From: Bianquea renquensis
Lineage (GTDB): Bacteria > Bacillota > Clostridia > Lachnospirales > Bianqueaceae
Length of the DNA stretch: 64,000 nucleotides
NCBI RefSeq assembly: GCF_014384895.1
Contig: NZ_JACRSQ010000002.1
Span: 124,001-188,000, forward strand
Reading direction: 5' to 3'
A program made the position numbers and the translations under genes. This document shows positions 60,406 through 64,000 of the stretch, in pieces. Under the pieces are notes generated by a model. It was not told where the DNA came from. It made no database searches and saw nothing but the letters and a program-made list of their open reading frames with translations. How positions within the stretch are numbered: position 1 is the first letter of the stretch; every line of letters starts with the position of its first letter.

Positions 60406-61815
60406 TCAAAATTGAAAATATAAAAATGGACTATACGTGCCGCTGATTATGCTTATGAGACAGAGTATGAATAATGCACATATCAGGATGTATCGAAGGG
60501 CAACGATCACTAGCGAACGGCTGGTAAGCAGTTTTTCATAGAAAGACGGCTTCACGAGTTTGCCCAAAATCACGCTTCCAAACAATGAAAGCACAAACAG
60601 AAAAATATTTCGGGGGGTAACAAAATAGGGAAAAGAAAAGAGGACATAGTCAGTGCTGGCGAATCCAAATAGCTGTTTGTAATATACGAATGCGTCAGAG
60701 AGACTCCCTGTATTAAACAAGACCCATCCTAGCCATACAATAAGTAAAGTAACGGCCCATCGAAAAAATGCTGGAATCTTTTTATATAGATTTTTTGTGC
60801 TCAGGAATCTTTCGAGTATAATACAGAACCCATGAGTCACTCCCCATACGATATAAGCAGACCCTGCGCCATGCCATATCCCAGTGACAAGAAAAACTAT
60901 GAATAGATTAAAATATACATTTCCCTTTCGATTACCGCCCAGAGGGATATATACATATTCCCGGAACCAACTGCCAAGAGAGATGTGCCACCGTCTCCAA
61001 AATTCAGTTATTGACTTTGAGATATAAGGGAAATTGAAGTTTTCTTTGACAGAGAACCCAAAAATTTTTGATATTCCAATCGCCATGTCTGAGTAGCCTG
61101 AAAAATCAAAATATATTTGGAAAGAAAAGAAAACGACACCCAGCCAAGCAGTTGGCACATCGATTCCCAGCGCAGCCCGGGAAAATATTGTGGTAACCGT
61201 TTCTCCTACCATATCTGCCACCAAAACTTTTTTCCCAAGGCCTATAACAAAACGTTCAATGCCGGAGACCAAAGTATCTAAGCTTACGGTGCGGTGTTGA
61301 AGCTGCGGTGAAAAATCACAAAAACGCACAATGGGGCCTTGAATCAATTTGGGAAAGTATAGGAGATATAACGACAACTCGAGCAATGAAGTCTGCCCAA
61401 TCGTTTCATCGCGGTAGCAATCCACCAAATATGAGATGCTGTGGAAGACGATAAAAGAAATTCCCAGCGGTACAATTAAATCTAATAGACGAAACTCCGA
61501 CTGAAACACCGTGTTTATGGCTGAGATGACAAAATTCAGGTATTTAAAATAGCATAATATACTTATATTCAAAATAATACCGGCGAGCAACAATGCTTTC
61601 TTGACTTTTGGCGTACGGGAATACCCTCTTGTAATTAAAAAGTCTGCAAGAATGATGAGGACGATTATTTTGAGACAATCGACACTGCCCCATGCCAAAA
61701 AGAATAGGCTTACTGACACCAGGAATAGATTTCTCAGAGATTCCTTTATGCAGTAGTATACGATAATTACAAGGGGTAAGAAAAAGCAAATAAAGAAAAT
61801 AGAATTAAAAACCAA
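60406..61815 (-). CDS. MBOAT-family O-acyltransferase (AlgI/DltB-like)
   Basis: This is a 469-residue membrane-bound O-acyltransferase with about 11 helices. The catalytic histidine is in GIWHGAGSAYIVWG near 317, and the family blocks RRWHISLGSWFREYVYIPLG, GGNRKG and IQGPIVRF are present. It moves acetyl groups across the membrane to the DHHW partner. The start is TTG at 61815 (M)VFNSIFF, with AGGAGG eight bases upstream. A longer ATG frame from 61860 would include the RBS itself. Confidence 0.88.
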   Translation of the reverse strand: MVFNSIFFICFFLPLVIIVYYCIKESLRNLFLVSVSLFFLAWGSVDCLKIIVLIILADFLITRGYSRTPKVKKALLLAGIILNISILCYFKYLNFVISAINTVFQSEFRLLDLIVPLGISFIVFHSISYLVDCYRDETIGQTSLLELSLYLLYFPKLIQGPIVRFCDFSPQLQHRTVSLDTLVSGIERFVIGLGKKVLVADMVGETVTTIFSRAALGIDVPTAWLGVVFFSFQIYFDFSGYSDMAIGISKIFGFSVKENFNFPYISKSITEFWRRWHISLGSWFREYVYIPLGGNRKGNVYFNLFIVFLVTGIWHGAGSAYIVWGVTHGFCIILERFLSTKNLYKKIPAFFRWAVTLLIVWLGWVLFNTGSLSDAFVYYKQLFGFASTDYVLFSFPYFVTPRNIFLFVLSLFGSVILGKLVKPSFYEKLLTSRSLVIVALRYILICALFILCLISIISGTYSPFLYFQF

Positions 61816-62085
61816 CTGTTTTGACCTCCTGCCGCCAATGATAAAAAGGAGAGTAGACATCTAATTGTAATTATTGTAACATATTCTTAATATTTTGTCA
61901 AAAACTTTACAAAGGAGAAAACAAAAAACAGGTTTGTCCACAAAACAGGAGTCGAGATGAGACAATTATGAGTAAAAAATAACATACGATATGGCAGACC
62001 AGTCAATGCGTGCTAATGGACGAGAAGGCAGTTCCATATTTTGCGCTGATTCTGGGCTTGCACGTGCATCTCAAAGAAAGGAATG

Positions 62086-62114
62086 TTGACAGAAGGGGTG
62101 TTTTATTGTAAAAT
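62086..62114 (+). promoter_or_regulatory. Promoter of the exopolysaccharide operon
   Basis: TTGACA (62086-62091), 17 bases, TAAAAT (62109-62114). It would give a leader of about 190 bases before the sugar transferase, containing the dyad at 62195. Confidence 0.6.
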
Positions 62115-62194
62115 TAATGTGTCTAAAATAGAAAAACGTACAATTTTGTAATTATCTGGGAATTTATATTACAAAAGTATTACATTCCGTGAAA

Positions 62195-62227
62195 AGTATT
62201 GCAATATTATACAATATATGCAATACT
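62195..62227. repeat. Dyad in the exopolysaccharide leader
   Basis: AGTATTGCA (62195-62203) and TGCAATACT (62219-62227) are perfect nine-base inverted repeats around 15 A+T-rich bases. It may be a regulator-binding site or an RNA hairpin. Confidence 0.6.
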
Positions 62228-62315
62228 AAAACGTTAGAGAAGGCTGTGTTATAGCGGCCAAGATATATAGGACATCTACGTTTTAAAATGATTATGGTGC
62301 AAAAGGGCGGACGCT

Positions 62316-63701
62316 ATGAAGAATTATGAACAGTTTAAGCGCTTGATCATGTTTGTGATTGGGATTGTCATAATATCCCTATTGGTTTTGACATTTGCTT
62401 TTGTATGGTATACGCAGTATAACGACTCTATTATTATGCCCTTTGTCAATCGAGGAAATTGGCTTGTTATTGCAATTTATCTTGTGTTGTTGGTTCTTTT
62501 CCAGAGAATTTACAATGGATACAAAGTTGGATATTTGAAACGCTCCGATGTCATCTATTCGCAGACTTTGTCAGTCTTGATAACAAATGTTATTACCTAT
62601 TTTCAGGTTTCCCTCATTGGACGCGGCTTAGTGAATCCGGTCCCATTTTTCCTTATGACGCTGGTGGACATCCTTTTGATTATCCTTTGGACATATGGAG
62701 CCAATGCGATATATTCGAAGCTATATCCGCCCCATAAAATGATTATTGTATATGGAAGTGATTTAGCTGACTCCCTTTCATTTAAGATGAGCCGGCGGGC
62801 GGATAAATATGAGATCCGGAATGCCATCAGCATTGAAGAGGGCTTGGAGGCTATTCAGAAGGAGATTCTTCAATATGAATCCGTTATTATATGTGATGTG
62901 AAGGCCCCTGAGCGAAACCGTCTTTTGAAGTTTTGTTTTGAAAATTCCATTCGTACATATATAACCCCAAAGCTTTCTGATATTATCATCCGCAGCGCAG
63001 ATGAGATACATTTGTTTGATACGCCGTTGCTGCTCTGCCGAAATATGGGGTTGTCTTTTGAACAGCGTGTGATCAAACGTTTTATGGATATCGTCCTGTC
63101 TGTGGTGTTTTTGCTTGTCGCGTCGCCCTTTATGCTTCTAACCGCTATTGCGATCAAGGCTTATGATAGAGGACCTGTATTTTTCAAACAGAAACGCTGC
63201 ACTTTGAATAAGAAAGTATTTGAGATTTATAAATTTCGAAGTATGATTGTAGATGCTGAAAAAGACGGAATTGCGATGCCGGCTGTGGACCATGATCCTC
63301 GTATTACACCAATCGGAAGGTTTATCCGTAAGACTCGTCTGGATGAGCTGCCGCAGTTATTTAATGTCCTGAAAGGGGATATGAGTATAGTGGGCCCCAG
63401 GCCTGAACGTGTTGAGCATGTAGAGGCCTATTCGAGGGAAATACCTGAATTTTCCTATCGTCTTAAGGTAAAGGGAGGCCTTACTGGGTATGCGCAGATT
63501 ATGGGCAAGTATAATACGTCCGCTTATGATAAGTTAAAGCTGGATTTGATGTATATTGAGAACTACTCACTACTTCTCGATCTAAAGCTGCTTTTTATGA
63601 CGGTCAAAGTCATGTTTATGAAAGACTCGACGGAAGGCTTTCATAAACAAAACATTACCTCCAATGTTGATCAGGGCAATGCGATCGAAAAAAACAATTA
63701 A
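62316..63701 (+). CDS. Polyprenyl-phosphate sugar-1-phosphate transferase (initiating EPS enzyme)
   Basis: This 461-residue protein has four N-terminal membrane helices (about 10-130), a central nucleotide-binding-like domain (140-250), a fifth helix and the C-terminal bacterial sugar transferase domain (about 260-450). Diagnostic blocks are GPVFFKQKR, FEIYKFRSM, RKTRLDELPQLFNVLKGDMS, VGPRPE and VKGGLTGYAQI. It loads the first sugar phosphate onto undecaprenyl phosphate to start polysaccharide assembly. AAAAGGGCGG precedes the ATG. It opens the locus that runs off the right edge. Confidence 0.93.
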   Translation: MKNYEQFKRLIMFVIGIVIISLLVLTFAFVWYTQYNDSIIMPFVNRGNWLVIAIYLVLLVLFQRIYNGYKVGYLKRSDVIYSQTLSVLITNVITYFQVSLIGRGLVNPVPFFLMTLVDILLIILWTYGANAIYSKLYPPHKMIIVYGSDLADSLSFKMSRRADKYEIRNAISIEEGLEAIQKEILQYESVIICDVKAPERNRLLKFCFENSIRTYITPKLSDIIIRSADEIHLFDTPLLLCRNMGLSFEQRVIKRFMDIVLSVVFLLVASPFMLLTAIAIKAYDRGPVFFKQKRCTLNKKVFEIYKFRSMIVDAEKDGIAMPAVDHDPRITPIGRFIRKTRLDELPQLFNVLKGDMSIVGPRPERVEHVEAYSREIPEFSYRLKVKGGLTGYAQIMGKYNTSAYDKLKLDLMYIENYSLLLDLKLLFMTVKVMFMKDSTEGFHKQNITSNVDQGNAIEKNN

Positions 63702-63724
63702 TATATATTTTGAGGTGGTAAGTA

Positions 63725-64000
63725 ATGAAAATATTGGTTCTTTCTCAGTACTTTCATCCAGAGAATTTTCGTATAAATGACATATGCTTGGAATTAGTCA
63801 AGAAAGGCCACCAAGTGAACGTCCTTACAGGGTTACCTGATTATAAATCGGGTCAGGTCCCAAAAGAATATAAGCACTTTCGAAATAGAAAGGAAAATTG
63901 GCACGGTGTTAAAATAGCGAGGGTTCCTATTATTGCAAGAAGAACAGGAACTTTTTTCCGTTTATTAAATTATTGTTCTTATGTCGCAACCTCTTGTACA
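63725..64000 (+). CDS. Glycosyltransferase family 4, N-terminal part (cut by window edge)
   Basis: The first 92 residues are present: MKILVLSQYFHPENFRINDI, then VLTGLPDYKSGQVPKEYKHF and WHGVKIARVPI, the N-terminal Rossmann half of WbuB-like GT4 enzymes. GAGGTGG precedes the ATG, 23 bases after the sugar transferase. It probably adds the second sugar of the repeat unit. The C-terminal nucleotide-sugar-binding half lies beyond the window. Confidence 0.85.
   Translation, partial: MKILVLSQYFHPENFRINDICLELVKKGHQVNVLTGLPDYKSGQVPKEYKHFRNRKENWHGVKIARVPIIARRTGTFFRLLNYCSYVATSCT

Larger units (their letters stand above)
61816..62315. other. 500-base gap between divergent exopolysaccharide genes
   Basis: No protein gene is visible. 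It holds a sigma-A promoter at 62086-62114, a long dyad at 62195-62227, and the unmapped promoter of the minus-strand MBOAT gene. The remainder, especially 61920-62080, shows nothing I can name. Confidence 0.6.

Noticed and set aside
61816..61860. Upstream ATG extension of the MBOAT gene (start at 61860)
   Set aside because: The extension would translate the AGGAGG site itself; the TTG at 61815 gives the family's usual VFNSIFF start at correct spacing.

Overview
The window looks like a chromosome segment of an anaerobic gut Clostridium-class Firmicute, most likely in the Oscillospiraceae (Flavonifractor/Intestinimonas-like). This is an inference. It rests on ferredoxin-linked 2-oxoacid oxidation, AdhE, a valS T-box leader, infC-rpmI-rplT with an attenuated leader, DUF1836, DUF3842 and DHHW/MBOAT proteins, strong GGAGG ribosome sites and textbook sigma-A promoters. 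Core genes look moderately GC-rich. The restriction-modification block and the DUF1016 gene are visibly richer in A+T.

Layout. (1) 0-13 kb: a five-gene operon for a four-subunit 2-oxoacid:ferredoxin oxidoreductase plus a phenylacetate-CoA ligase-like enzyme, with an upstream LysR gene. Next comes a small Rrf2 regulon (rrf2, DUF1275, cysK, HD protein) whose promoters share an ATAGG-type operator, then PLP synthase (pdxST) with a peptidase, two small membrane proteins behind an attenuator-like leader, and DUF3842. (2) 13-34.5 kb: an accessory region full of broken genes. It holds an orphan HsdR N-terminus, a MarR-controlled heterodimeric ABC exporter, a GNAT-nucleotidyltransferase fusion, a DUF4143 ATPase, a SirTM/zinc-macrodomain ADP-ribosylation module with a beta-lactamase-fold partner, a sugar or cyclitol catabolic cluster with a frameshifted dehydrogenase, a PstI/BsuBI-type restriction-modification system, and the remains of an integrative element. 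The last includes an integrase N-terminus fused to a helicase-type ATPase, an excisionase-like HTH protein, an XRE regulator and a YTGPGGG repeat protein. This element abuts the 3' end of guaA. (3) 34.5-39.8 kb: a GMP synthase whose glutaminase half is eroded, then an envelope-stress set (ECF sigma, anti-sigma, membrane proteins, PspC, lipoprotein). (4) 39.8-50.3 kb: T-box-valS-folC with a 47-residue protein, a TPR membrane protein, two phosphatases and a lipoprotein, then infC-rpmI-rplT behind an L20-type leader. (5) 50.3-52 kb: a DUF1016 nuclease between inverted repeats, beside a possible recombinase remnant. (6) 52-64 kb: DUF1836, XRE, hemolysin III, adhE with a Rex-like operator, a kinase-like phosphotransferase, a rhomboid-fold protein, tRNA-Pro(CGG), and the start of an exopolysaccharide locus (DHHW + MBOAT acetylation pair, initiating sugar transferase, cut-off glycosyltransferase).

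How the genes fit together. The left end couples amino-acid-derived 2-oxoacid oxidation to reduced ferredoxin and CoA-ester formation, and adhE at 54-56 kb is a typical NADH sink. The Rrf2 protein keeps three cysteines in an IscR-like pattern and plausibly links cysteine or Fe-S status to cysK. The middle region collects defence, resistance and catabolic cargo, and several junctions can be placed to within a few bases. The most unusual points are the guaA glutaminase erosion, the shared Rrf2 operator set, the attenuator-like leader at 12.5 kb, the SirTM-macrodomain locus and the YTGPGGG repeat protein.
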